64,000 bases of DNA from Halobacteriales archaeon QS_4_69_31 (GTDB lineage Archaea > Halobacteriota > Halobacteria > Halobacteriales > Haloarculaceae), in the NCBI GenBank assembly GCA_003021655.1, contig PXRP01000037.1, positions 112,707 to 176,706 on the forward strand, read 5' to 3'. This document shows positions 52,397 to 61,479 of this stretch, one piece after another. Both the position numbers and the translations under genes were made by a program. A model generated the notes under the pieces. The model ran no database searches. It was not told the DNA's origin and saw only the letters and a program-made list of their open reading frames with translations. How positions within the stretch are numbered: position 1 is the first letter of the stretch; each line of letters starts with the position of its first letter.

Positions 52397-52451
52397 TATT
52401 TAATACTCACTACCGTATTATCAAATACGTAAATTCAAGCAGCTGTTGAAC
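52397..52451 (-). promoter_or_regulatory. Promoter of pilin 3: TATA-like element and conserved palindrome
   Basis: TATTTAATA (52397-52405) and ATTCAA-N7-TTGAAC (52433-52451), start to start 36 bp. A separate 6-bp inverted repeat GTATCA-N4-TGATAC (52453-52468) follows. The start codon is at 52297. Confidence 0.75.
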
Positions 52452-52527
52452 GGTATCAGGAATGATACTGGTGCGCGCTCGCGGTGGCGGACCCCGCCGA
52501 GCGGAGCCGTTCGCCGGACTTGGGAAC

Positions 52528-52534
52528 CATTAAG
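52528..52534 (+). promoter_or_regulatory. TATA-like box of the mrp operon
   Basis: CATTAAG about 29 bp before the GTG at 52559, implying a leaderless first gene. Confidence 0.6.
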
Positions 52535-52558
52535 ACGCGTCTCGGCCCAGGGGCGAAT

Positions 52559-54991
52559 GTGCAACCGAGTCGGACCGCGCTCCTGGCCCTGCTGGTCGTC
52601 CCCTTCCTGGGTGCGGGGCTGACCCCCCTCGTCTACCGGGTGCTCGGCGAGCGGACTGCCTACTACGCGGCCGCCGTCGCGGCCGTCTGTCTGGGGCTGG
52701 TCGGCTCCCTCTACGGGACGACCGGGACGGTCGTCGTCCCTTGGATCCCGAGCTACGGCGTCTCGCTGGCGCTGTACGTCGACGGGCTCGCGCTGCTCGT
52801 CGGGACCCTGGCCAGCGGCGTCGGCGTGCTCGTTTTCGCCTACTCCGGGGGGTACATGCACGGCGAGCCCGGCCAGGCGAAGTACTACGCGACGCTGCTT
52901 GCGTTCATGGGATCGATGCTCGGCGTCGCGTTCGCGGCCGACCTCATCGCGCTCTTTGTCTTCTGGGAGCTGACCAGCGTCTCCTCGTTCCTGCTCATCG
53001 GCCACTACCAGGACGCCGACGCCTCGCTGTACGCCGCCCGCAAGTCGATGCTGGTCACCGTCTCGGGCGGCCTGTTCATGCTCGTGGGCTTCCTGGTGCT
53101 CCACGACGCCGCGGGCGCGGCGCTGGGCGAGGCCACCTTCCGGCTGGCCGGCGAGGGGTCGATGCTCGCGAACGCCGACGCGATGGTCGCGGAACTGCGG
53201 ACCCGCGGACTGCTCGTGCCCGTCCTCGCGCTCGTGGGGCTGGGCGCGGCCACCAAGTCCGCGCAGGTCCCCTTTCACATCTGGCTGCCCAACGCGATGG
53301 AGGCGCCCACGCCCGTCTCGGCGTTTCTCCACTCCGCGACGATGGTCAAGGCCGGCGTCTACCTCGTCGGCCGGTTCCGCCCGCTGCTTTTCACCGACGA
53401 GTGGCTGGTCCTGTTCGCGGCTCTGGGCCTCGCGACGATGACCGTCACCGCTATCCTGGCCGTCGCCGCCTCTGACATCAAGGAACTGCTCGCGTACTCG
53501 ACGGCCTCCCACCTCGGGCTCATCGTGGCGGGCTTTGGCCTCTCTGGCGTGCTCGGCGCCGAGACCGGCGCCTTCCACATCCTCAACCACGCGCTGTTCA
53601 AGGCCGCGCTCTTCCTGGTCGCGGGCATCGTCGCCCACGAGGCGGGCACCCGCGCCATCGACGACCTCGGCGGCCTCTACCGGGACCTGCCGGTCACCGC
53701 CGCCGTCACGGTCGTCGCCGCCCTCGGGATGGCCGGCCTCCCGCCGTTCAACGGCTTCTACTCGAAGGAGCTGCTCTTTCACGCCGCCTGGGAGGTCGCC
53801 ACGGAGGCCGTCGCCGGCGGCGGGTCGCCGCTGTGGTGGCTGATACCCGCCGTCGCCGTCTTCGGGAGCGTCTTCACGTTCCTCTACTCGATCCGGTTTC
53901 TCATGCTGTTTTTCGGCGAGAAGCCCGAGGCGCTGGGCGAGGTCCACAGCCCGCCGGTGGCGATGACCGCGCCGGCCGCCCTGCTGGGCGCGCTCGCGCT
54001 GGCGGTCGGCCTCGGCGGGGTCACGGCGACGGCCGGCGTCCACCTCGCCCCCGTCGAGGCGTTCGTCGGGAGCGTCGTCGACGGCACGGTCGTCGCCGCC
54101 GGCGACCACGGCGGCCACGGGAACTTCTCGTATCACCTGCCGACGAAGGTCACGCCGTACCTGCTGATGAGCGCGCTGACCGTTGGGGTCGGCGCCGCCG
54201 CCTACCCCTCCTTCGACCGGATCCGCGACGGCGTCAGGGCCGTCAGGGCTGTCGACCCGCTACGGCCGAACTGGTACTACGACGGCACCGTCCACGGGCT
54301 CGACCGCTCGGCGGCCATCGACATCGTCCAGACGGGGCAGTTGCGGACCTACGTGGTCGCGCTCTCGCTGGTGACGGCCGCGCTCACGCTGGGCGCGTAC
54401 GCGGCGGCAGGGACCGGCCTCCCGGCGCTGGTCGCGGCCGGTCTTGAGCCGGCGCTGGTGGTCGTCCTGCTGGTGGCGGTCGTCGGCGCGGTCGCCGTCG
54501 GCGCCGCCCCCTCGCACATCGCGGGCGTGCTGACGCTGTCTATCGTCGGGTTCATGGTCGCCATCTTCTACATCCTCGCGAGCGCGCCCGACCTCGCGCT
54601 CACGCAACTGGTCGTCGAGACGCTCGTGCTCGTCATCTTCCTGCTCGTCCTCGACAAGCTCCCGGCCTTCTACGGGTCGATACCGCGGCTCCGGGCGCTC
54701 CGGGACGGCCTCGTCGCCCTGGCGGTCGGCGCCACGGTCACGGTCACCGTCCTGCTGTCGACGGCCGCCACGCCCGAGGACGTCATCGCGGCCTACTTCG
54801 TCGAGAACGCGCCCGTGCCCGCCGAACACGGGCCGGTCTTCGTCGACGCCGGCGGCGGCGGCAACATCGTCAACGTCATCCTCGTCGACTTCCGGGCGTT
54901 CGACACGCTGGGCGAGATCTCCGTCGTCGCGATGGCCGCCCTCTCGGTGGTCACGCTCGTCGCGATGCGCGAACGGGGGGAGGTCAGATGA
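52559..54991 (+). CDS. mrpA: Mrp-type Na+/H+ antiporter subunit A
   Basis: An 810-residue polytopic protein. The N-terminal part (about 1-520) is NuoL-like, with FFWELTSVSSFLLIGHYQDA-type helices, the SAQVPFHIWLPNAMEAPTPVSAFLHSATMVKAG block and a Lys/His-rich channel. The C-terminal part (about 620-810) is the MrpA-specific DUF4040 region with LALTQLVVETLVLVIFLLVLD and FRAFDTLGEISVV. The complex exchanges Na+ for H+ across the membrane for salt and pH balance. The GTG at 52559 is supported by the promoter; the frame is open 25 codons further. The stop overlaps mrpB by ATGA. Confidence 0.93.
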   Translation: MQPSRTALLALLVVPFLGAGLTPLVYRVLGERTAYYAAAVAAVCLGLVGSLYGTTGTVVVPWIPSYGVSLALYVDGLALLVGTLASGVGVLVFAYSGGYMHGEPGQAKYYATLLAFMGSMLGVAFAADLIALFVFWELTSVSSFLLIGHYQDADASLYAARKSMLVTVSGGLFMLVGFLVLHDAAGAALGEATFRLAGEGSMLANADAMVAELRTRGLLVPVLALVGLGAATKSAQVPFHIWLPNAMEAPTPVSAFLHSATMVKAGVYLVGRFRPLLFTDEWLVLFAALGLATMTVTAILAVAASDIKELLAYSTASHLGLIVAGFGLSGVLGAETGAFHILNHALFKAALFLVAGIVAHEAGTRAIDDLGGLYRDLPVTAAVTVVAALGMAGLPPFNGFYSKELLFHAAWEVATEAVAGGGSPLWWLIPAVAVFGSVFTFLYSIRFLMLFFGEKPEALGEVHSPPVAMTAPAALLGALALAVGLGGVTATAGVHLAPVEAFVGSVVDGTVVAAGDHGGHGNFSYHLPTKVTPYLLMSALTVGVGAAAYPSFDRIRDGVRAVRAVDPLRPNWYYDGTVHGLDRSAAIDIVQTGQLRTYVVALSLVTAALTLGAYAAAGTGLPALVAAGLEPALVVVLLVAVVGAVAVGAAPSHIAGVLTLSIVGFMVAIFYILASAPDLALTQLVVETLVLVIFLLVLDKLPAFYGSIPRLRALRDGLVALAVGATVTVTVLLSTAATPEDVIAAYFVENAPVPAEHGPVFVDAGGGGNIVNVILVDFRAFDTLGEISVVAMAALSVVTLVAMRERGEVR

Positions 54992-55473
54992 GCGGCGGCT
55001 CGCTCGACAGGGAGCCGACGGTCATCGCCAGGACGGTCACGCGGCTGGTCGTCCCGGTCATCCTCGTGACCGCGGTGGCGCTGCTCCTGCAGGGGCACAA
55101 CCTCCCCGGCGGCGGCTTCATCGCCGGCGTGCTGACGACCACCGCGTTCGCGCTCATCTACATCATCTACGGCCTCGACTACCTTGAGACTGAACTCCTC
55201 CACCGGCGGCCGACCGTCCCCTTCGGCACCGGGACGGGCATCGTCCGCGAGTACGGCAACGTCTTCGCCGCCGGGCTGGCCGTCGCCGGCGGCGGCGGGC
55301 TCGCCGCCGTCGCCCTGGGTTTCCCGTTTCTCACCCAGGGCGTCGCCTTCTTCGAGGGCGTCCCCGTCTACCACGAGTTCGAGATCGCGTCAGCGGTCGT
55401 CTTCGACCTGGGGGTCTACGCCGTCGTCGTCGGGGCACTGCTGACGATTCTCGCGGTGGTGGGTGCCGAATGA
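54988..55473 (+). CDS. mrpB: Mrp antiporter subunit B
   Basis: A 161-residue four-helix subunit. The typical block HNLPGGGFIAGVLTTTAFALIYIIYG follows the first helix (about 15-35). The end has DLGVYAVVVGALLTILAVVG. It overlaps mrpA and mrpC by four bases each, indicating translational coupling. Confidence 0.93.
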   Translation: MSGGSLDREPTVIARTVTRLVVPVILVTAVALLLQGHNLPGGGFIAGVLTTTAFALIYIIYGLDYLETELLHRRPTVPFGTGTGIVREYGNVFAAGLAVAGGGGLAAVALGFPFLTQGVAFFEGVPVYHEFEIASAVVFDLGVYAVVVGALLTILAVVGAE

Positions 55474-55811
55474 CCCAGGTCCTCCTCGCGGTCGTCCTGG
55501 GCCTGCTGTTCGCGCTGGGGACGTTCCTCGTCCTCCGGACGGACGTGGTCCGCGTCGTCTGGGGCGTGACGCTGATGAGCCAGGCCGCGAACGTCTACCT
55601 CGTGACCATGGGCGGGCTCACCGGGGGCGCGCCCGTCCTGGAGGGGGGCCACGGCGGCGAGACCGGCGCGGTGACCGACCCGCTGGTCCAGGCGCTCGTG
55701 CTGACGGCCATCGTCATCGGCTTCGGGACGACCGCCTTCGCGCTCGTGCTCACCTACCGCGTCCACGAGGAACACGGCACAATCGACCTCGGGGAGGTGC
55801 GCGCCGAATGA
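55470..55811 (+). CDS. mrpC: Mrp antiporter subunit C
   Basis: A 113-residue NuoK-like subunit with three helices. It has VVRVVWGVTLMSQAANVYLVTMG and DPLVQALVLTAIVIGFGTTAFALVL, the usual MrpC segments with the conserved acidic and proline context. Overlaps both neighbours by ATGA. Confidence 0.93.
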   Translation: MTQVLLAVVLGLLFALGTFLVLRTDVVRVVWGVTLMSQAANVYLVTMGGLTGGAPVLEGGHGGETGAVTDPLVQALVLTAIVIGFGTTAFALVLTYRVHEEHGTIDLGEVRAE

Positions 55812-57475
55812 GCACGGCGACCGCCTTCACCGACACCCACGTCGTCATCGCGCCGATGCTCGTGGCGCTGGTCACGGCGATCCTGACCCTGGTGACCCGC
55901 CGGTCGGGCCGGACACAGCGGGCGCTCAGCCTCCTCGGCGGCGTCGCCTACCTCGTCGCCGTCGCCCGCCTCGGGCTCGCCGTCCTGCCCGACGGCGTCC
56001 TCGTCTACCAGCTGTCGGGGTGGCCCGCCCCCTTCGGCATCACGCTCGTCGCCGACGCGCTGGCCGCCTTCATGCTCGGACTGGCGGCGGTCGTCTCGCT
56101 GGCTATCCTCGTGTTCTCGCTGTCCTACGTCGACGACCAGGGCCAGCGGGTCTCCTATCACCCGCTGTATCACTTCATGCTCACCGGCGTCTCCGGGGCC
56201 TTCCTCACCGGCGACGTCTTCAACCTCTTCGTGTGGTTCGAGGTGATGTTGATGCCGAGCTACGTCTTCGTGGTCTTCTACAGCGGCCGCCGCCACACCG
56301 CCGCGGCGCTCCAGTACACCGTCCTGAACCTCGTCGGGAGCGCGCTCATGCTCGTGGCCATCGGCGGCCTCTACGCGACGACCGGCACGCTCAACATGGC
56401 CGACATCGCCCGGCGACTCGCCGCGCCCGCCGAGTTCGGCATCGACTCCGGCCCCGTCCTCGGGCTGGCCGCGGTCCTGTTCGTCGTCTTCGCGCTCAAG
56501 GCCGGCATCGTCCCCTTCCAGTTCTGGGTCCCTCCCGCCTACCGGGCCGCCCCGGCGCCCGTCTCGGCGTTTCTGGCCGGCGTCACCAAGAAGGTCGGCG
56601 TCTACGCCATCGTCAGGCTGTACTTCACCGTCTTCGCGGCCGGCACGCTCGAGGCGGGGCTGGGCCTACCGGGCCTGTCGGGGCGGTCGTTCCTGGCCTT
56701 TTTCGGGCCGGTGCTGTTCGTGATGGCGCTGGCGAGCATGGTCGTCGGCGGCGTCGGCGCCGTCAGCCGCGACGACCTCGACGACGTGTTCGCCTACTCC
56801 TCTATCGGCCAGGTCGGGTTCATCGTCCTCCCGCTGGCGGTCGTCGCGACCGTCGCCGACCCGGCCATCCGGGTGCTCGGGCTCGTCGCCGCGCTCGTCT
56901 ACTCGCTCAACCACGCCGTCGCCAAGTCGCTGCTCTTTCTCGTCAGCGGCGCCGTCTTCGAGGCCGTCGGCACGCTCAAGATCCCGCAACTGGGCGGGCT
57001 GACGAGCCGGCGACCCGTCCTCTCGGGGTCGTTTTTCGTCGGCGCGCTCGCGCTTGTGGGTATCCCGCCGCTGTCGGGCTTTTTCGGCAAGCTCCTGGTC
57101 TTCGACACCGGCGCGCGGGCCCACGCCGCGGGGGCCTCGCTGGCCTGGCTCGCGCTGGCCGGCGCGCTGGTCGGCGCGGTTTTCACCATCGCGTACCTCT
57201 CGCGGGCCTGGTCGCGGGCCTTCTGGGGCGAGGTGTCGCCGGCCGTCGACCGCGCCGGCCGGCCGGTCGTCCTGGTCGCCGTCGTCGCGGCCCTGGCGGC
57301 GCTGGTCGTCGCCATCGGGGTGGGCTTCGACCCCGTCTACGGCGCCGCCGAGGCCGCCGCCGAGGCGGCACTGGACCGCGAGGGCTACGTCGAGGCCGTC
57401 GACCCGGCACGGTTCGAGCCGACCGACGAGTCCAGCGCCCACGCGCTCGGGCGGCTCCCGGGGGTGGCGCCGTGA
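55808..57475 (+). CDS. mrpD: Mrp antiporter subunit D
   Basis: A 555-residue NuoM/N-like antiporter subunit with about 14 helices. It has FNLFVWFEVMLMPSYVFVVFYSG with the conserved channel Glu, LKAGIVPFQFWVPPAYRAAPAPVSAFLAG with the channel Lys, and the FAYSSIGQVGFIVLPLAV block. The C-terminus is soluble. It starts with an ATG overlapping the mrpC stop. Confidence 0.93.
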   Translation: MSTATAFTDTHVVIAPMLVALVTAILTLVTRRSGRTQRALSLLGGVAYLVAVARLGLAVLPDGVLVYQLSGWPAPFGITLVADALAAFMLGLAAVVSLAILVFSLSYVDDQGQRVSYHPLYHFMLTGVSGAFLTGDVFNLFVWFEVMLMPSYVFVVFYSGRRHTAAALQYTVLNLVGSALMLVAIGGLYATTGTLNMADIARRLAAPAEFGIDSGPVLGLAAVLFVVFALKAGIVPFQFWVPPAYRAAPAPVSAFLAGVTKKVGVYAIVRLYFTVFAAGTLEAGLGLPGLSGRSFLAFFGPVLFVMALASMVVGGVGAVSRDDLDDVFAYSSIGQVGFIVLPLAVVATVADPAIRVLGLVAALVYSLNHAVAKSLLFLVSGAVFEAVGTLKIPQLGGLTSRRPVLSGSFFVGALALVGIPPLSGFFGKLLVFDTGARAHAAGASLAWLALAGALVGAVFTIAYLSRAWSRAFWGEVSPAVDRAGRPVVLVAVVAALAALVVAIGVGFDPVYGAAEAAAEAALDREGYVEAVDPARFEPTDESSAHALGRLPGVAP

Positions 57476-58074
57476 GACGCTGGCCGGTCTTCGGGGTCGC
57501 GCTCGCGGTCCTGTGGCTGTTCGTCCGCGGGGTCGCGCTCGACCCGGACGCGGTCGTCGGCGAGTTCCTCGTCGGGCTGGCCGTCGGCCTCCCGGTCGCG
57601 TTCACGTTCCGGCGGTTCTACCTGCCGACGGTCGACCTCGGCGCGCGGTTCCGGGCGTTCCCTTACGCCGTGGTCTACGTCGCGGTCTTCCTGTGGGAAC
57701 TGGTGACGGCCAACTTCGACGTGGCCTACCGGGTGCTCGCGCCGTCGATGCCCATCGACCCCGACGTCGTCGAGATCCCATTGCGCGTCGAGACCGACGT
57801 GGCCATCACCACCATCGCCAACAGCATCACGCTCACGCCGGGGACGCTGACCATGGACTACGACGACGAGCGCAACGCGCTGTACGTCCACGCCATCACC
57901 GGGCAGGACCGCGCGGCCGTCGTCGACCCGATCCGGACCTGGGAGGACTACGCGCTGCGGATCTTCGACGAGGAGCGCGACCCTTCGGACCCGGTCCCGG
58001 TCGTGCCCGAGCGCGCGGGGTCGGCCATCAGGCCCGGCGAGGACGCCGACGGGGGTGAGTCCGGTGGCGAGTGA
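57472..58074 (+). CDS. mrpE: Mrp antiporter subunit E
   Basis: A 200-residue subunit from a GTG overlapping the mrpD stop. Helices at about 5-20, 28-46 and 62-82 are followed by the family motif ITTIANSITLTPGTLTMDYD and a soluble tail with DRAAVVDPIRTWEDYALRIFDEE. The acidic extension after residue 175 is haloarchaeal. Confidence 0.92.
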   Translation: MRRWPVFGVALAVLWLFVRGVALDPDAVVGEFLVGLAVGLPVAFTFRRFYLPTVDLGARFRAFPYAVVYVAVFLWELVTANFDVAYRVLAPSMPIDPDVVEIPLRVETDVAITTIANSITLTPGTLTMDYDDERNALYVHAITGQDRAAVVDPIRTWEDYALRIFDEERDPSDPVPVVPERAGSAIRPGEDADGGESGGE

Positions 58075-58354
58075 ACTGCCCGCGTTCCTGGACGCCGCGG
58101 TGCTGGGCGGCCTGCTCCTGGCCAGCGCCGTGACGTTGCTCGCGGGCTACCGGGTGATAAACGGCCCGACCGTCCCGGACCGCGTCGTCGGCCTCGACAC
58201 CATCGGCACCAACGTCGTCGCCATCGCCGCCCTTTTCGCCATCCAGACCGGGCGAGGGCTGTTCGTCACCGTCAGCCTCGTCCTCGCCATCATCGGCTTC
58301 ATCAGCACCATCGCCGTCGCGCGCTTCGTCAGGGAGGGGGACATCATCGAATGA
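58064..58354 (+). CDS. mrpF: Mrp antiporter subunit F
   Basis: A 96-residue three-helix subunit with the MrpF block YRVINGPTVPDRVVGLDTIGTNVVAI. I chose the GTG at 58064 because GGGGGTGA (58051-58058), an SD-like site, ends five bases before it; a GTG at 58055 is in frame too. It overlaps the end of mrpE. Confidence 0.9.
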   Translation: MASELPAFLDAAVLGGLLLASAVTLLAGYRVINGPTVPDRVVGLDTIGTNVVAIAALFAIQTGRGLFVTVSLVLAIIGFISTIAVARFVREGDIIE

Positions 58355-58722
58355 CCTCGACACCCCAGGCCGCGGTGGTCGCGGCGCTTGTCGTCGTCGG
58401 CAGTTTCTTCCTGCTGGTCGGCACCGTCGGACTGCTCCGCCTGCCAAACGTCTACAACCGGATGCACGCCACCAGCAAGGCCACCACCCTCGGGACCTCC
58501 TCGATCCTGCTGGCGGCCACCGTCTACTTCGGCCCGCAGGGCGCCGGCCTGACCTCCGTGGTCGGCATCATCTTTCTGTTCCTGACCGCGCCGACCGGCG
58601 CCCACGTCATCTCCCGGGCCGCCCAGAAGATGGGCGTCCCCTTCGAGGAGGGCGTCGCCTGGCCCGGCCACGCTCCCGACGACGAGACCACCGACGGCGA
58701 CGCACCCGCCGACGGCGACTGA
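58351..58722 (+). CDS. mrpG: Mrp antiporter subunit G
   Basis: A 123-residue subunit with GTVGLLRLPNVYNRMHATSKATTLGTSSILLAA, the MrpG signature, and three helices. An acidic tail (DDETTDGDAPADGD) ends the operon. The 3' end with the stop codon is repeated 67 bp further on. Confidence 0.92.
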   Translation: MTSTPQAAVVAALVVVGSFFLLVGTVGLLRLPNVYNRMHATSKATTLGTSSILLAATVYFGPQGAGLTSVVGIIFLFLTAPTGAHVISRAAQKMGVPFEEGVAWPGHAPDDETTDGDAPADGD

Positions 58723-58788
58723 CGTCCCTGCCGGCCCGGACGACAGCACGGGAAACGAGGAGGGCGACCGACCCGCCGACGGCGACTG
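58704..58788. repeat. 18-bp repeat of the mrpG 3' end
   Basis: ACCCGCCGACGGCGACTG occurs at 58704-58721 (last codons and start of the stop of mrpG) and again at 58771-58788. Period 67 bp. Confidence 0.8.
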
Positions 58789-58913
58789 CCACGCCGGGCA
58801 GTGGACACGCCGACCGGCCCCCGAGTCGGCGTTTGCGGGTGCCGGTCGGGTGGCTCAAAGGCGTCTTTGACGGGACCGAAAGTATTCATACGGATCGCGC
58901 GATAGCTCCGGCC

Positions 58914-60203
58914 ATGTCGACGATTGCGGCCCTGTGGGCGCGGCGGCGCGACCGGCCGGTGCTGGTCGCGCTGGCGGCGCTCGCGCTCGCGGTCCTGCTG
59001 GCGTACCCGTTCGCGGACTGGTGGTTCCGGGCCCAGGAGTTCGGGTCGGCGTTCCGGTTCGGCGACTTCGGGGCGTACAACGCGGCCGTCGAACGCTGGA
59101 AGGGCGGCGAGGGGCTGTACCGCCGCACCGACGACGGCGGTTTCTGGGGGTCGTACCTCTACCCGCCGGTCGTCGTTCTCCTCTTTCTCCCGTTCACGGA
59201 GCCGTTACCCTTCCGGCAGTCGGCGATGGCCTGGGTCGCGGTGACCGGACTGTTGCTGTGGCTGGGCCTGCAGGCGCTGGTCGGGGCGCTCGGCTACGAC
59301 CTCCGGTGGTTCGAGCGCCTGGGGCTGGCGTGGCTGCTGGCGGGCTTTCACCCCGTGTTGCTGACCGCGAAGATGGGCCAGACATCGCTGTTGCTGGGCG
59401 CGGTGCTCGCGTTCGCGGGGGCCACGCTCGTCCGTGACGGCACCGATGGCGCGGACGGGGGCGTGTGGGCGCCGGTCAGCGGTGCCTGCACCGCCGTCGT
59501 CGGGATCGTCAAGATGGCCTACGCGCCGGTCGGTGCCCACCTGCTGCACGACCCCCGGCGGCTGAAAGGCGCGTTGCTCACCGTGCCGCCGGTGGCGTGG
59601 CTCTCGGTCCGGTTTTTCGGTCTCGACGCCCACCGGACCTACGTCGAGGTCCTCCAGTGGGGAATCGCGAAAGGGGGCGACAGCCCGCGCTCGCCGACGC
59701 TGTGGCTGCCGCCGTACTTCAAGCCGCTGGACTGGCTGCCGGCGCCCCAGGCGGTCAGGGTCCTCGTCTGTCTGGGGATCGTCGGGCTGGCGGTGCTGGC
59801 CCCACCCCGGGCCCGCCGGACCGTCTTCGCGCTCGGCGTGGCGGCGTTCCCGCTGGTGACGCCACAGACCTACACCTACTACCTCGTCGCCCTCCTCCCG
59901 GCGGCGGTCGTCCTGCTCGCGGTCGAAGTCGAACGCGACGGCTACCCCGAACTCGTGGTGGCGAGCCTGCTTGCCGCGCACTTCCACGCCTACGGGCTGA
60001 ACTTCTTCGTCAACGTGGTGCCCGGCGCGGTGCCCGCCTTCGCGGCGCTCGAACCCGCGTACCTCCTCTTCCAGCCGGGGCTGTGGGCGAGCGCCACCCT
60101 CGTCGGCCTGGCGGCCGTCCGCGTCGCCGGGACCGTCGACCTCGACGGGACCGTGGCGCTGGCCCGCCGGCGCGTCCGCAGCGACGGCGGCCTCGACGAC
60201 TAG
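58914..60203 (+). CDS. Glycosyltransferase family 87-like membrane protein
   Basis: A 429-residue polytopic membrane protein with about 10-11 helices. FGDFGAYNAAVERWKGGEGLYRR after the first helix carries the Asp typical of polyprenyl-phosphate-sugar-dependent GT-C enzymes. The YLYPPVVVLLFLPF and NFFVNVVPGAVPAFAALEPAYLLF segments also match DUF2029/GT87 proteins. Substrates are probably lipid-linked mannose or similar. The ATG at 58914 has a GTATTCATA element about 29 bp upstream. Its stop overlaps the convergent coaBC stop (CTAG). Confidence 0.75.
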   Translation: MSTIAALWARRRDRPVLVALAALALAVLLAYPFADWWFRAQEFGSAFRFGDFGAYNAAVERWKGGEGLYRRTDDGGFWGSYLYPPVVVLLFLPFTEPLPFRQSAMAWVAVTGLLLWLGLQALVGALGYDLRWFERLGLAWLLAGFHPVLLTAKMGQTSLLLGAVLAFAGATLVRDGTDGADGGVWAPVSGACTAVVGIVKMAYAPVGAHLLHDPRRLKGALLTVPPVAWLSVRFFGLDAHRTYVEVLQWGIAKGGDSPRSPTLWLPPYFKPLDWLPAPQAVRVLVCLGIVGLAVLAPPRARRTVFALGVAAFPLVTPQTYTYYLVALLPAAVVLLAVEVERDGYPELVVASLLAAHFHAYGLNFFVNVVPGAVPAFAALEPAYLLFQPGLWASATLVGLAAVRVAGTVDLDGTVALARRRVRSDGGLDD

Positions 60204-61354
60204 AGGTGCGCCGCCAGCTTCTCCGCGACGCGCGCGCCCAGTCCCGCCTTCGGCCCCTCGTACTCCTCGACGCCGTCGGCCTCGACCAGTAGCGCGCGGG
60301 TCCCGCCGGCGGCCATCACGCTCGCGTCGTTGGCGACGACGAATGCCATCCCGACCCGCTCTCTGAGGGCGCGGGCGGCCGCCACGAGGTCGTCGTCGTC
60401 GCCGCCGGTCTCGGCCTTGAAGCCGACGACCGGCAGGTCGGGGTGGGCCTCCCGGACCGCGTCAACGACCTTCGGCGTCGGCTCCAGCTCCAGCGTCAGC
60501 GATCCCTGGCCCGACCGGATCTTCCGGTCGGCCCGGTCGACGGTGTAATCCGAGATGGCCGCCGCCGAGACCAGCGCGTCGGCCCCGTCGACGGCCGCCA
60601 GCGTCGCCGTCTGCATCTCGGCGCCGGATTCGACAGACTCGACGGCCGCGTACGGTTTCTCGTCGCCGTCGTGGACGAGCGTCACGTCCGCGCCCCGGAC
60701 GTAGCAGGCGCGGGCGACCGCGCGGCCGGTCTCGCCCGAGGCGCGGTTCGAGAGCGTCCGGACCGGGTCGATAGACTCGGTCGTCGCGCCGCTCGTGACG
60801 ACGACGTGACGGCCGGCCAGCGGGTCGGTCGTGGCCGCCCGCGCCGTCGCCAGGGCGATGGCGTCCTCGGTGGCGACCTTCGCTTTCCCCTCCTCGACCC
60901 GCGGGTCGACGAAGTCGACGCCCCAGGACTCGACGCGCTCGATGGCGTCCAGGACGCCCGGGTGGTCGTACATCGGCTCGTGCATCGCGGGCGCGACGAC
61001 GACGGGCACGCCCGCCCCCAGTGCGGTCGTCGCACACGTCGTCACCGGCGTGTCGTCGACCGCCGCGGCCATCTTGCCGACCGTGTTGGCCGTCGCCGGC
61101 GCGACCAGCAGGACGTCGGCCCACCCCTCCCGCCCGCAGAGTTCGACGTGTTCGACCGCACCCGTGGTCTCGGTGACGACCGGGGCGTCCGTGGCGAACT
61201 CAAGCGCCCAGGGGTGGACGATACCCCGGGCCGCGTCGGTCATCACGGCCCGCACCGCGGCGCCGCGCCGGCGGAGTTCGTGGGCCAGTTCGACCGTCTT
61301 CACCGCGGCGATCGAGCCTGTAACGCCGAGTGCGACGTTGACGCCGTCGAGCAT
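60200..61354 (-). CDS. coaBC: Bifunctional CoaBC (phosphopantothenoylcysteine synthetase/decarboxylase)
   Basis: A 384-residue coenzyme A enzyme. The N-terminal flavodoxin-like CoaC half starts VNVALGVTGSIAAVKTVELAHEL, has the active-site His in GAVEHVEL and the substrate loop APAMHEPMYDHPGV. The C-terminal CoaB half (about 180-384) has VVTSGATTESIDPVRTLSNRASGETG, DALVSAAAISDYTV and VVGFKAETG. It joins cysteine to phosphopantothenate and decarboxylates the product. A TTTTAAAT box (61379-61386, minus strand) is about 28 bp upstream of the ATG. Confidence 0.95.
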   Translation of the reverse strand: MLDGVNVALGVTGSIAAVKTVELAHELRRRGAAVRAVMTDAARGIVHPWALEFATDAPVVTETTGAVEHVELCGREGWADVLLVAPATANTVGKMAAAVDDTPVTTCATTALGAGVPVVVAPAMHEPMYDHPGVLDAIERVESWGVDFVDPRVEEGKAKVATEDAIALATARAATTDPLAGRHVVVTSGATTESIDPVRTLSNRASGETGRAVARACYVRGADVTLVHDGDEKPYAAVESVESGAEMQTATLAAVDGADALVSAAAISDYTVDRADRKIRSGQGSLTLELEPTPKVVDAVREAHPDLPVVGFKAETGGDDDDLVAAARALRERVGMAFVVANDASVMAAGGTRALLVEADGVEEYEGPKAGLGARVAEKLAAHL

Positions 61355-61378
61355 CGCCACCACGTTCGACGTGCACCG

Positions 61379-61386
61379 ATTTAAAA
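61379..61386 (-). promoter_or_regulatory. TATA box of coaBC
   Basis: TTTTAAAT on the minus strand, 25-32 bp before the ATG at 61354. Confidence 0.7.
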
Positions 61387-61479
61387 GACAGGACCGGCGG
61401 CCCGCGGGGCGGTTCCCACCCGCCCCCCGGCAGGACAGGGGATGCCTCTGACACCCATCGGGACAGTTCAGTTGCCTGT

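Noticed and set aside
60950..61030. CoaC loop with His (PAMHEPMY) instead of the E. coli PAMN.
   Set aside because: PAMH with following Glu is, to my knowledge, usual in archaeal CoaBC proteins, so it is not a lost active site.
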